Shown: positions 43,487 to 52,293 of the stretch, piece by piece | Layout of the letters: each line of letters opens with the position of its first letter | How positions within the stretch are numbered: the stretch's first letter is position 1 | NCBI GenBank assembly: GCA_031547305.1 | Contig: JAVBSC010000019.1 | Span: forward strand, 78,020-142,019 | Length of the DNA stretch: 64,000 nt | Reading direction: 5' to 3' | From: JAVBSC01 sp031547305 | Lineage (GTDB): Bacteria > Desulfobacterota > Desulfovibrionia > Desulfovibrionales > Desulfovibrionaceae | Notes under the pieces: generated by a model | Database searches by the model: none | Seen by the model: only the letters and a program-made list of their open reading frames with translations | What the model was told of the DNA's origin: nothing | Made by a program: the position numbers and the translations under genes

Positions 43487-45211
43487 CTACATGCCCCAAC
43501 CGGCGTAAACTTTGGCCCGCCAGGCGTCAAAGGCGGCCATAAAGCCGTCCAGCGGCAGTTCGCCTTTTTCGCCGCTGCGCCGGTCCTTTACTTCCGCCAC
43601 GCCCCTGGCCAGGGTTTTCGCGCCCAGGACCACCTGCATGGGAATGCCGATCAGGTCGGCATCCTTGAATTTGACTCCCGGCCGTTCCTCCCTGTCGTCC
43701 AGCAGCGCTTCCACGCCTTCCCCGAGCAGGGTTTCGTAAAGCTCCTGAGCCTTGGCGCCGACTGCCTCCGACTTCGCGTCCAGATTCAGGATCAGCGCCT
43801 GGTACGGGGCAATGGGCGGCGGGAAGATGATGCCGTCCGCATCATGGTTTTGCTCAATGCAGGCCGCGACGATACGGGTTACCCCGATGCCGTAGCAGCC
43901 CATGACCATGGGGGCGTCCTTGCCGTTTTCGTCCAGGAAGTTGGCGTTCATGGCCTTGGAGTATTTCAGGCCCAGTTTGAATACATGTCCCACTTCAATG
44001 CCCTTGGGCAACTCCAGACGCCCTCCGCAGCGCGGGCAGGGATCCTGGGCGGTGATGGCGCGCAGATCCGCATAAGCGTCGATTTTCGCGTCCCTGGAAA
44101 GGCTGACGTTCACCAGGTGGAAGTCCTTTTTATTGGCCCCGCAGACCCAGCCTTCGCCGGCCTGGAGTTCCTGGTCCGCCAGCACGGCGCTCACTTCCAG
44201 GCCGACAGGCCCGGCAAAGCCCACCGGAGCCTTGGTCCAGGCCACAACCTGCTCCGGCGCGGCCAGTTCCACCACCGAGGCGTTGAAGTAATTCTTGACC
44301 TTTATCTCGTTCAGTTCCCGATCACCGCGCACCAGAGCGGCCACGGCCTTGCCGTCCACGTTGAGCAGGATGGTTTTGACCAGTTGTTCCGGGCCGATTT
44401 TTAAGAAGTTCGCCACTTCCTCCACCGTGTGCCGGCCCGGAGTGTGGACTTCCGCCCAGGCGGGCGGCGGCGTGGAATTTTTAGGCCCGGCGAATTTGAC
44501 TTCAGCCCGTTCCACGTTGGCCGCATAGTTGCAATCCGCGCAGGCGGCAATGGTGTCCTCGCCGGTTTGGGCCAGAACCATGAACTCATGGGAAAAACTG
44601 CCGCCTATGGAGCCGGAATCAGCCTCCACAGCCCGGAATTTAAGGGCCAGACGCTCGAAGATGCGCACATAGGCGTCATACATGGCTTTGTAGCTTATAT
44701 CCGCCCCGGCGTCGTCCCGGTCAAAGGAATAGGCGTCCTTCATGATGAATTCACGGCCGCGCATCAGCCCGAACCTGGGCCGCACCTCGTCCCGGAATTT
44801 TGTCTGGATCTGGTAAAGGTTCACCGGCAGCTGGCGGTAGGAACGCAATTCCCCCCGGAGCAAATCGGTAATGACTTCCTCGTGCGTGGGGCCAAGGCAG
44901 AAATCCCGGTCGTGACGGTCTTTGAAGCGTAGAAGCTCCCGGCCGTAGTGCTCCCAGCGGCCGGACTCCTTCCAGAGATCCGCCGGCTGAACCATGGGCA
45001 TGGTCAATTCCAGAGCCCCGGCCCGATCCATTTCCTCGCGCACGATCTGGGCCACCTTGGCGATGGCCCGCCAGCCAAAGGGCAGGTAATTGTATACGCC
45101 GGAAGTCAGGCGGCGGATCAGCCCGGCCCGGATCATCAGCTTGTGGCTGATCACCTCGGCGTCGGCCGGGGCTTCTTTCAGCGTGGGAAGGTAATATCTG
45201 CTCAGACGCAT
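43487..45211 (-). CDS. proS: Prolyl-tRNA synthetase
   Basis: A class II synthetase that charges tRNA-Pro, 574 residues, of the bacterial type with an editing insert between motifs 2 and 3 (about 230-385, including VKTILLNVDGKAVAALVRGD). Motif 1 holds TMPMVQPADLW, motif 2 FRDEVRPRFGLMRGREFIMK, and motif 3 GCYGIGVTRIVAACIEQ. The anticodon-binding domain is C-terminal. AAGGAAAACAC precedes the ATG. It lies 23 bases after ispG. Confidence 0.97.
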   Translation of the reverse strand: MRLSRYYLPTLKEAPADAEVISHKLMIRAGLIRRLTSGVYNYLPFGWRAIAKVAQIVREEMDRAGALELTMPMVQPADLWKESGRWEHYGRELLRFKDRHDRDFCLGPTHEEVITDLLRGELRSYRQLPVNLYQIQTKFRDEVRPRFGLMRGREFIMKDAYSFDRDDAGADISYKAMYDAYVRIFERLALKFRAVEADSGSIGGSFSHEFMVLAQTGEDTIAACADCNYAANVERAEVKFAGPKNSTPPPAWAEVHTPGRHTVEEVANFLKIGPEQLVKTILLNVDGKAVAALVRGDRELNEIKVKNYFNASVVELAAPEQVVAWTKAPVGFAGPVGLEVSAVLADQELQAGEGWVCGANKKDFHLVNVSLSRDAKIDAYADLRAITAQDPCPRCGGRLELPKGIEVGHVFKLGLKYSKAMNANFLDENGKDAPMVMGCYGIGVTRIVAACIEQNHDADGIIFPPPIAPYQALILNLDAKSEAVGAKAQELYETLLGEGVEALLDDREERPGVKFKDADLIGIPMQVVLGAKTLARGVAEVKDRRSGEKGELPLDGFMAAFDAWRAKVYAGWGM

Positions 45212-45234
45212 GTGTTTTCCTTGGAGTTGTGTTT

Positions 45235-46302
45235 TTAAGAAGGCTTTTTCCTTTCCGCCAGAAATAAATCAACTTCCCGCAGCAGGGCCCGCAAAAAGTC
45301 CTGGGTGGAGCCGGTTACCGCGCCCACGCGCTCGCCTTTGCGGAAGAGCACGGCCTTGCCGCGTCCTCCGGCTATGCCTATATCCGCCTCGCGGGCTTCG
45401 CCGGGGCCGTTTACAATACAGCCCATGACCGCGACCGTAAACACTTCGGTTACTCCGCGCAAGGCTTCTTCCACAGCCTCGGCCAGGGCGACCAGGCTTA
45501 TTTCCGTGCGGCCGCAGGTCGGGCAGGCGATTATTTCCGGCCCTCTGGCGCGCAGGCCCAGGGAACGCAGGATTTCCCAGGCAACTTCAACTTCCCGCAC
45601 CGGATCGTGGGCCAGAGAAACCCGCAGGGTGTCGCCCAGTCCTTCGGCCAGCAGAATACCCAGGCCCACAGCGGATTTAACAGCTCCGCGCAGCAAAGTG
45701 CCGGCCTCGGTTATGCCTATGTGCAGCGGGTAGTCGCAGCGCTGGGCCAGCAGGCGGTAAGCGGCCAGGCTGCCTGGTACGGAAGATGATTTAAGGGAAA
45801 TTTTTATATCCGTAAAATCGCGATCTTCCAACAGCCGCACGTGGGCCAGAGCGCTTTCCACCATGGCTTCAGGCGTGGGGCCGCCAAAGCGGGCCAGCAG
45901 GGATTTTTCCACAGAGCCGGAATTTACCCCCACGCGGATTACCGCCCCGGCGTCCTTGGCCGCGCGCGCCACCGCGTCCACTTTGTCAGCTCCGCCGATG
46001 TTGCCGGGATTGATGCGCAGGGCCGGGAACCCGGCCTTTAGCGCGGCCAGGGCCAGACGGTGGTCGAAATGAATGTCCGCGATCAGCGGCACTGGCGAAT
46101 GCCTCGCCAGTTCAGGCAGGACCGAGGCGGCCCGGTCGTCCGGCACGGCCACGCGCACCAGCTCGCATCCTGCCAGGGCCAGGGACTCTATCTGGCGCAA
46201 GGTGGCCCTGGGATCGCGGGTATCTGTGTTGGTCATGCTCTGCACAACCACCGGCGCCCCGCCGCCCACGGCCACACCGCCTATGTTCACCGCTCGACGC
46301 AT
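45235..46302 (-). CDS. ispG: 4-hydroxy-3-methylbut-2-en-1-yl diphosphate synthase
   Basis: IspG (GcpE) uses a [4Fe-4S] cluster to reduce the cyclic diphosphate intermediate of the MEP pathway. It has 355 residues. Family blocks: PVVVQSMTNTDTRD, DIHFDHRLALAA, RINPGNIGGADKV and DIKISLKSS. The cluster cysteines are in IIACPTCGRTEISL and VMGCIVNGPGEA, followed by the conserved Glu. CAGGGA precedes the ATG. It is the first gene of the run that continues through dxs. Confidence 0.96.
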   Translation of the reverse strand: MRRAVNIGGVAVGGGAPVVVQSMTNTDTRDPRATLRQIESLALAGCELVRVAVPDDRAASVLPELARHSPVPLIADIHFDHRLALAALKAGFPALRINPGNIGGADKVDAVARAAKDAGAVIRVGVNSGSVEKSLLARFGGPTPEAMVESALAHVRLLEDRDFTDIKISLKSSSVPGSLAAYRLLAQRCDYPLHIGITEAGTLLRGAVKSAVGLGILLAEGLGDTLRVSLAHDPVREVEVAWEILRSLGLRARGPEIIACPTCGRTEISLVALAEAVEEALRGVTEVFTVAVMGCIVNGPGEAREADIGIAGGRGKAVLFRKGERVGAVTGSTQDFLRALLREVDLFLAERKKPS

Positions 46303-46320
46303 GATGTTTCCCTGATGTGT

Positions 46321-47259
46321 TTAACGGCAGCAAACGCGGTTTTTGCCGGAGCGCTTGGCGTCGTATAAAGCTTCGTCAGCCCGGCGGATAAAGTCTTCCG
46401 GGGGTTCGCCGCGCAGGTGATCCGTGCAGCCAACGCTTATGGTGACCGAAGGAATCGCGCCAAAGTTATGCCGGGCCACGCTTTTACACAGTTTTTCCGC
46501 AAGCTTTTTGGTGCCGGGCTGCCCCAGAAACGAAGAAAGCACGGCGAATTCCTCTCCGCCGTAACGGGCCGGCAAATCCCCGCGCCGCAGGGAGCCGCGC
46601 AGAATCCGGCCCAGTTCACGCAAAACGGAATCCCCGGCCAGGTGCCCGAAAGTGTCATTAATGTTTTTAAAATCATCAATGTCAAAAAAGATCAGGGCCA
46701 GCGGCTCGCCGTCCTTAACGGCGCGTTCCGCGGCCTGGCGCAGGGAGTCCATAAAAAAGGCGCGGTTGTACAGGGACGTCAGCTCATCCAGATTGGACTT
46801 CTGCTTGTACAGCTCAAGATTATTGCTGAGTTCGCGGCGCTCCAGCAGGTGTTCGCGGGCTTTGCGCAAAATGCGGGTCCGATCCGCGTATTCCTCGTTC
46901 AGGCAGCGCAGAACCAGCAACCGCTCCTTGCCGGGCAAAGTGATGGCCGTGGCGATCAAGGCGCTGTCCTGGTCCACGCCGTCCTCCTGCCAGAGGCCGG
47001 AGTGGAACGAGCCGTTGGCGCCGGATTCAAAAAATTCCTCCGCATCGTCCAGAAAAAAGTTGAACATGTCGGAGCGCTCCCAGGGCGTGACGTTTGGGGC
47101 ATCCTGGGAGCATTCAAAAATCCGGGCGTAAAAAGCCGGCATGCGGCCGAAAAAAACGTAGCTTCGCGGCCCGGTGCGCCGGAGAGTGGCCACAGACAGG
47201 GACTCCAGCAGAGCAAGGGCCAGATTGCCTGTATATTCGAGGGATTGCTGATCAGACAT
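46321..47259 (-). CDS. GGDEF-domain protein, predicted diguanylate cyclase
   Basis: A 312-residue soluble protein. The N-terminal 140 residues (SVATLRRTGPRSYVFFGRM, LLVLRCLNEEYADR) look like a small sensor domain that I cannot name. A coiled segment follows, then a GGDEF domain (about 150-310) with DELTSLYNRAFF, the metal-binding FFDIDDFKNINDTFGH, and the active-site loop RYGGEEFAVL. An active-type signature and no EAL domain suggest c-di-GMP synthesis. No RxxD inhibitory site was obvious. The start overlaps the GTPase stop by eight bases, so the two proteins are almost certainly made together. Confidence 0.9.
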   Translation of the reverse strand: MSDQQSLEYTGNLALALLESLSVATLRRTGPRSYVFFGRMPAFYARIFECSQDAPNVTPWERSDMFNFFLDDAEEFFESGANGSFHSGLWQEDGVDQDSALIATAITLPGKERLLVLRCLNEEYADRTRILRKAREHLLERRELSNNLELYKQKSNLDELTSLYNRAFFMDSLRQAAERAVKDGEPLALIFFDIDDFKNINDTFGHLAGDSVLRELGRILRGSLRRGDLPARYGGEEFAVLSSFLGQPGTKKLAEKLCKSVARHNFGAIPSVTISVGCTDHLRGEPPEDFIRRADEALYDAKRSGKNRVCCR

Positions 47260-47749
47260 GCAGCATGGCCTTGGCAAGAAAGAGAAATGAATCATTCACG
47301 GCCAGGCCGGTTTTGGCGCTGGTGCGCGCCACCGGAACGCCGCGCGCCTCTATGCCGGCCAGGCGTTCCTCAGAGACTTCCCAGGCGGGCGCCAGATCCG
47401 CCTTGTTGATGAGCAACATGTGCGGCACGTTCCCGATAGCGTTCAAAGCCTTGTCCCGCAGCCCCAGAGCCACGTCCAGGGTTTCCGCGCGGGTGCCGTC
47501 GGCCACAGTGAAAAACCCCATGGCCCCGCGCAGATAGGAAATATTGACATCGACGAAATCGTCTTTGCCCTCCATATCCCATAAAACCAGCGTTACATCC
47601 GTTCCGTCGAGGTTAAGAACTTTTTTGCTGATCTTGACGCCAACGGTGGAAAGATAGCGGTCGGAAAATATGGAGTGGACATATTGCGCGACCAGGGCCG
47701 ACTTGCCTACGGAAAAGGCGCCGATCATGCATATTTTTTTGCTAATCAT
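47252..47749 (-). CDS. Ras-like small GTPase
   Basis: A 165-residue single-domain GTPase of the Ras/Rab/Arf-like type found in bacteria. P-loop: IGAFSVGKSALVAQY. The G2 Thr is in LSTVGVKI. G3 reads LWDMEGKDDF, with DMEG in place of DTAG. G4 is INKADL and G5 is TSAKTG. No lipid-anchor motif and no COR domain are seen. Bacterial relatives such as MglA act as polarity switches regulated by Roadblock-domain proteins. A protein with a Roadblock-like region is encoded just upstream on the same strand, and a GGDEF protein is fused by overlap downstream. Confidence 0.85.
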   Translation of the reverse strand: MISKKICMIGAFSVGKSALVAQYVHSIFSDRYLSTVGVKISKKVLNLDGTDVTLVLWDMEGKDDFVDVNISYLRGAMGFFTVADGTRAETLDVALGLRDKALNAIGNVPHMLLINKADLAPAWEVSEERLAGIEARGVPVARTSAKTGLAVNDSFLFLAKAMLHV

Positions 47750-47820
47750 ATTGGAGTCAGAGCCTTTTCACTTACAGCCGCCCCGTGGCAAGGATTGGCG
47801 GCCAAATCCCCGCGAAGCGA

Positions 47821-47866
47821 GAGAGCATGCCAAATACCAGTCAGCATTTCAATGGTGAAATGCTCC
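47821..47866 (+). repeat. Dispersed stem-loop repeat, copy 3
   Basis: AGCATTTCA (47843-47851), loop ATGG, TGAAATGCT (47856-47864) forms a perfect 9-bp hairpin with the same core as copies 1 and 2. Upstream, GCGAAGCGAG near 47814-47823 matches a similar string in copy 2. It lies in the 239-base gap between the GTPase and OmpA-type genes. Confidence 0.55.
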
Positions 47867-47877
47867 AATCTTGTAAA

Positions 47878-47912
47878 TAAAATCCACCCGCGCACAGCCG
47901 TATGCGGGGTGG
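47878..47912 (-). terminator. Intrinsic terminator of the OmpA-type gene
   Basis: On the minus strand CCACCCCGC pairs with GCGGGTGG with a one-base bulge (47884-47912), followed by ATTTTATTT. It ends the OmpA-type gene and implies that the GTPase gene starts from its own promoter or by readthrough. Confidence 0.65.
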
Positions 47913-47988
47913 TGCCGTAATCGCGGCCGCAACAGCGCGCCGAATTTGTTTTTTATCTTAAAACCCCTCCGCGCACAAGCGGGCTGTT

Positions 47989-49875
47989 TTATTTATGCGT
48001 GGCGCCGGCCGCGGCGTCCACCGCCCTTACCAGGCGCACCCGCAGTTCCACCCGCCGGTCGGACTGCTCCCCCTGGGCCCGGGGTTTTTCGTTGCTCGCG
48101 TAATCCGCCCCCATTCCGTAAGTGAACACCGGCATGCTGGAGCCTTTGGCGTAGAGCATGGCCGCCAGCGTTCTGGCCCTGGCCTGGCTGATCTCATAAT
48201 TGCGTTTGGGGGTGCCCAGGGCGTCAGCGTAGCCATAAATAGTGACGCTGGCGGAAATGCCCATCAGCCTGGCCAGGCGTTCCAGAGCAACCAGCCTGTC
48301 CACAGCGCCGGCCAGAATCGGCGCGTCCGAAGGCACCGGCGCATCGCCCCCCAGGGGAAACTCCACTTTAACGCTTTCCACGGCGGCCACCAGGCGGTCC
48401 AGCTCTTTAAAGCGGGGATCCCGCAACGCGGATACGTCCACGCTTTTTACCCCGGGCAGAGCCAAAGCTTCCTGGCGGGCGTTGGCAATCCAGTCCGCCG
48501 GGGCGGAACCGGACAGCGAGAGAACTCCATCGGCAAACGCCAGGCTCACTGCCGGCGGCGGGTTTATTTTATCGCGCACGCGGCGGGCCACCATATCCGG
48601 CTCATAGGATACATACGGAATTACGCGGATTGCGAAATCTTCCGGATTAAAGCCGCTTTCCGCGAGCGCTTCTTCCGGGGCGCGTGCAAAATCGTCGCGC
48701 AGCACCAGCACCGGCCAGGGTTTTTCCCCGACCGAGCTTATGAGTGTGGGCATGAGCCCCGGTTCGCGGCGCAAAACTTCAATGCCGCCATGCAGATACC
48801 CTTGCGTGACCGCTTTTTGCGAATCCAGCAAAAGATTTTTCATAACACTGGCCTGAGCCGCCAGGCTGCGTTCATGAATCCACCAGCCCAGCCCGGCGGC
48901 CAGGACCACGGCCAGAACCGCGGGCAGGATTTTCCCCCATAACAGGGGCAGGGGCTTGTTTTCCGTGACGAAACGCGCGGACAGGCAGTCGTCCAGGCGC
49001 CGCTGCAATCCAAAAAAAGGCGCGGTGTCGCCGTTAAAGGCGGCCATGGCGTCGGAGCACTCCACCAGCATAAGGTCAAAGTTGGCCTGGATGCGGGAAC
49101 GGAAGTCCGCCGGCGGAGTGCCGCGCACCACGCAGGCCAGAAAAGCCTGGGGGCTTTTTTCCATGTAAATGTTGAATTCGCCCAGGCGGATGGAGTCCAG
49201 ATCCCCTCCCCCGCCGGTAAAGCAGTCCCGCACAAAATCCTGGATGGCCGTGAGCATGGCCGAAACCATGTCCGCGTCGCGGCTGTCCGCGCCGTCGTTA
49301 ACCGCATGCCCGAGCACCAGGCCGGTTTCGGCGTGGATCAGAAAGACCTGCTCCACCCGGTAGACCAGGGTGTGGAGCAGCACCACCTCGCTGAAGGATT
49401 TGCCGGAGCGCAAAGCCTCCAGACGCCAGCGCAGCCCCTTCCAGGAAAAGGACATTTCCAGGGTTTTGCTCAGTCCTTCCAGCATGGCGCGGAAAGTTTC
49501 GGAAATGGAGCGCCGGATGGCCGGGCCCATGAGCGGAAAAAGCAATCCGGCCAAATCCATGGGGTTTTTCCGCAAGGATTTATGCAGGATGCCTTCTATC
49601 GCCGGTTCAAGAGCTTTGGCCAGGCGTTCGTCTTTACTGCCCCGCAAAAGAATGGCCTCGGCCAGGACTTCACCCACTTCACGGGCGTGGATGCGCGGAT
49701 CGTCCAGCCGGTTTTCCAGGCTTTCCAGCAAGGCTATTTCGCGGGAAAACAAAAGCCCGCGCAAGGATTCAAGATCCGAATCCCTCACCTCACGCGGGCG
49801 CCCGGCTTCGTGCTCGCGCGTGTTCGCGGCGTTCTGAATATTCCCGCCCGGCTCGGCGGGGCCTGATTCATGCAT
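47989..49875 (-). CDS. OmpA-family transmembrane protein with cytoplasmic Roadblock-like region
   Basis: A 628-residue protein in four parts. The N-terminal 315 residues lack a signal peptide and should be cytoplasmic. They include conserved blocks LLFPLMGPAIRRSI and VYRVEQVFLIHAETGLVLGH, then a segment (about 175-270) with the strand-helix pattern of Roadblock/LC7 domains. One membrane helix follows (about 316-333, ILPAVLAVVLAAGLGWW). The periplasmic part has a BON-like segment (about 435-490) and a C-terminal OmpA domain (about 495-620) with IYGYADALGTPKRNYEISQA, the peptidoglycan-binding signature. The start overlaps the coiled-coil gene by eight bases. Role: probably links a cytoplasmic GTPase switch to the cell wall. 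Confidence 0.8.
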   Translation of the reverse strand: MHESGPAEPGGNIQNAANTREHEAGRPREVRDSDLESLRGLLFSREIALLESLENRLDDPRIHAREVGEVLAEAILLRGSKDERLAKALEPAIEGILHKSLRKNPMDLAGLLFPLMGPAIRRSISETFRAMLEGLSKTLEMSFSWKGLRWRLEALRSGKSFSEVVLLHTLVYRVEQVFLIHAETGLVLGHAVNDGADSRDADMVSAMLTAIQDFVRDCFTGGGGDLDSIRLGEFNIYMEKSPQAFLACVVRGTPPADFRSRIQANFDLMLVECSDAMAAFNGDTAPFFGLQRRLDDCLSARFVTENKPLPLLWGKILPAVLAVVLAAGLGWWIHERSLAAQASVMKNLLLDSQKAVTQGYLHGGIEVLRREPGLMPTLISSVGEKPWPVLVLRDDFARAPEEALAESGFNPEDFAIRVIPYVSYEPDMVARRVRDKINPPPAVSLAFADGVLSLSGSAPADWIANARQEALALPGVKSVDVSALRDPRFKELDRLVAAVESVKVEFPLGGDAPVPSDAPILAGAVDRLVALERLARLMGISASVTIYGYADALGTPKRNYEISQARARTLAAMLYAKGSSMPVFTYGMGADYASNEKPRAQGEQSDRRVELRVRLVRAVDAAAGATHK

Positions 49876-50527
49876 TGGAATCGTGATCTTCTTCCACGCC
49901 GCCGGAATGGCCGGACTCCAGCTCCAGAGTCCACTGGCCGCCTAGTTTTACGGCCATTTCCGTGAGCATGGAGGACATATTGGAACGATAAACCATGTCC
50001 TGGCGAATTTGCGCAGCGGTCTTGGATATGACGGACAGGGCCTCGCGGTATTTTTCCTCGATTTTGTTCGAAAGACCGCCGCTTTCCGCCAGCAGAAGGT
50101 TGCGCAGTTCCCTGTCCAGGCTGTCCAGGGAATCCGTAAGACGGGCGCATTTGCGATCCACCCCTTCGCTCAGGGCGTCCAGATCCTTGGCCAGCCTGGC
50201 AAAGGATTCGGCCCGCTCGCGCTGTTCCGTCGCGAAAGACTCAGCCCGTTCGCGCTGCTCATCTTTGATCGAGGCTTCCAGAGCGCTCTTTTCCTCTTTC
50301 AGCCGCGAAAGCAGCGAAGCGGTTTCGCTCTTCATGAAGTTTTCCAGGGAGTCCAGGCGCTGCTTCATGGAGTCGCGGGCATCCGCGACTTCGCGAGTAA
50401 AGCGTTCTTCACGGCGCTGGAAACGTGTTTCCATATCCTTCAGCTGGGTTCCGAACAAAAGTTCGCGCACCTGTTCCATGGGCGCCGCTTCCACAGGCAT
50501 TCCCAGTTCATCAATGCGTTTTGACAT
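49868..50527 (-). CDS. Coiled-coil protein, unknown function
   Basis: A 219-residue protein dominated by coiled coil (about 25-190), with a short internal repeat EQRERAESFA repeated at EQRERAESFARL. The N-terminus MSKRIDELGMPVEAAPMEQV and the tail GHSGGVEEDHDSNA are not coiled. No signal peptide or membrane helix is seen, so it is cytoplasmic. AAGGAA precedes ATG 50527; the longer frame to 50659 has no binding site. It is the first gene of the group that continues with the OmpA-type gene and overlaps it by eight bases. It may scaffold or activate the downstream system. Confidence 0.75.
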   Translation of the reverse strand: MSKRIDELGMPVEAAPMEQVRELLFGTQLKDMETRFQRREERFTREVADARDSMKQRLDSLENFMKSETASLLSRLKEEKSALEASIKDEQRERAESFATEQRERAESFARLAKDLDALSEGVDRKCARLTDSLDSLDRELRNLLLAESGGLSNKIEEKYREALSVISKTAAQIRQDMVYRSNMSSMLTEMAVKLGGQWTLELESGHSGGVEEDHDSNA

Positions 50528-50778
50528 ATTAAATTCCTTGTTGATATAAAACTTGAAATATAAGTTTAGATGAGAGCGTATACTATATTCATACGCATTT
50601 TGGCAAGTAGTTCCGGGGTATTGTCTTATAGAGTTCTTTTTATTGGCTATATATTGCAATGAAAATATAGTGTAAAAATATATAAATTTTATGCTATGGA
50701 ATATAAGTTATATGTTTTTGACGCCGTCCCCATTTTTTTGTAAAAAAGACGATTCAGAATCTCCAAAGAAGGTCCGGC
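50528..50778. promoter_or_regulatory. AT-rich divergent promoter region
   Basis: This 251-base gap separates the minus-strand coiled-coil gene from the plus-strand metallophosphoesterase gene. It is much richer in A+T than the genes around it, with runs such as ATATATAAATTTTATG near 50677-50692. No open frame of note. It probably holds both promoters, but I cannot name -35/-10 pairs with confidence. Confidence 0.5.
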
Positions 50779-52161
50779 ATGTCTTTTAATCATTTGGTTC
50801 TATCTTTATTGGTCTGTGCGGCCGCAGCGTTGCTTCCGGCCGCTCCGGCCAGGGCGGAGGGTTTTGCCTCCAAGTTGCTTTTTGCCCCAAACGTGGGTGT
50901 GGCCACCCAAAACAGCGCCCTGGTCAACGTGGCCGCTGGTGATGACCCCCTGAAAGTTTTTCTGCGCTATCGCAAACTGGACGCCAAACAGCCGGAAGCG
51001 CCCTGGACGTCCCTGGCGGTCCGGGAAATTCCTCCGGCGCGCGGAGTTGATTTTGAGCTGGACGCGCTTGCTCCGGACACGCGCTATGAGTTTGAGGTGC
51101 GCAATGCCGCAGAGCCGTATGACAGTAACGAGGGCGCGCCGCTCCTGGATAAAGGAGCATTCATAACGCAGCGCTCCAAGGCGGCGGAATTTTCCTTCGC
51201 CCTGATCAGCGACGCGCACATCAGCGCGCTAAGCCAGGACGGCTATCGGATGGGCGTGCTGCGCGGCGTGGCGGATACAGCCCTGAGACATCAGCCGGAT
51301 TTTGTGCTGATGCTGGGGGACAACATGCAGACCATCGGCTCCGCGCACGCCGGGTACGCGCTCGACCCCAAACACCCCTACGTGTTCCACCTGCGCTACC
51401 GCTATGCGGCCGGAAGCCTGCTTGCCAACGCCGCCACCTACACCCTGAACGGCAACTGGGAAGGCGAAAACGGCTGGCACCCGGCAAAAAACCGCGCCTG
51501 GTCCAGGGAAGCCAGAATGAATCTGCTGCCCAACCCCAATGCGGACAGCTACCCGGAAGGCGGGAGCACAAACGAGGACTATTACGCCATGACCTGGGGA
51601 GACGCGCTCATCGTGGTCCTGAACGCCACCGGCTATACCCCGGTCGATCACGGGTTGGATCCCGCGGCGCCGGGCAAGCCGGACGACTGGACCCTGGGGG
51701 CGGAGCAGTATGTCTGGCTGGAGAAAACCCTTAAAAATTCCAAGGCGCGCTGGAAGTTTATGTTCAGCCACCATGTGGAAGGCGGCAATGCCGGGGACGC
51801 GGACAACTCCCGCTACGGCCGGGGCGCGGGCCGGGCCGCCAAGGTGGGCGAACAGGCCAAGATACATGCCCTGATGCGCAAATACGGGGTGTCCGCCTTT
51901 TTTGTGGGGCACGATCATGTGTACGCGGACATGACCGTGGACGGCATTCATTATACTGTTGTCGGCTCCGCCGGAGCGCCGTGGAAATTCGGCACCGCGG
52001 AGACCGGCTACACGGATTTCCGCACGGAATCCGGCTTTGTGCTGGTCAGCATAAAGGAAAACGCGGCCGATGTGGCCTATATCCGCCCGGATGATGCGAA
52101 ACCGGGCGGCGAGAAGCTGGATGGATACACCATGCCCGCCCCGGGAGCCGGGAAAAAGTGA
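50779..52161 (+). CDS. Secreted metallophosphoesterase with N-terminal beta-sandwich
   Basis: A 460-residue protein with a signal peptide (LVLSLLVCAAAALLPAAPARA). An N-terminal fibronectin-type domain (about 30-135) ends in DTRYEFEVRN. The calcineurin-like domain follows, with ALISDAHIS (D-x-H), LMLGDNMQ and FFVGHDHVYAD. The expected GNH[DE] motif reads NGNWEGENG, so the catalytic His is replaced by Trp; the His of SHHVEGG and the GHxH site are kept. The change may alter or abolish phosphatase activity. AGAAGG precedes the ATG. The region resembles purple-acid-phosphatase-like proteins in layout. Confidence 0.8.
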   Translation: MSFNHLVLSLLVCAAAALLPAAPARAEGFASKLLFAPNVGVATQNSALVNVAAGDDPLKVFLRYRKLDAKQPEAPWTSLAVREIPPARGVDFELDALAPDTRYEFEVRNAAEPYDSNEGAPLLDKGAFITQRSKAAEFSFALISDAHISALSQDGYRMGVLRGVADTALRHQPDFVLMLGDNMQTIGSAHAGYALDPKHPYVFHLRYRYAAGSLLANAATYTLNGNWEGENGWHPAKNRAWSREARMNLLPNPNADSYPEGGSTNEDYYAMTWGDALIVVLNATGYTPVDHGLDPAAPGKPDDWTLGAEQYVWLEKTLKNSKARWKFMFSHHVEGGNAGDADNSRYGRGAGRAAKVGEQAKIHALMRKYGVSAFFVGHDHVYADMTVDGIHYTVVGSAGAPWKFGTAETGYTDFRTESGFVLVSIKENAADVAYIRPDDAKPGGEKLDGYTMPAPGAGKK

Positions 52162-52293
52162 AATACTTCTTGAAACAGTTCTGGCTTGCGTATGAAGCTG
52201 CTCATAGACATGAATTTGTAGCCGCGTTGGGGTGCTTTTCTGAACAAGTCCGGAACAATCGATCCAGGTCGCGCTCGTCTGCGCCTTCCGCCT

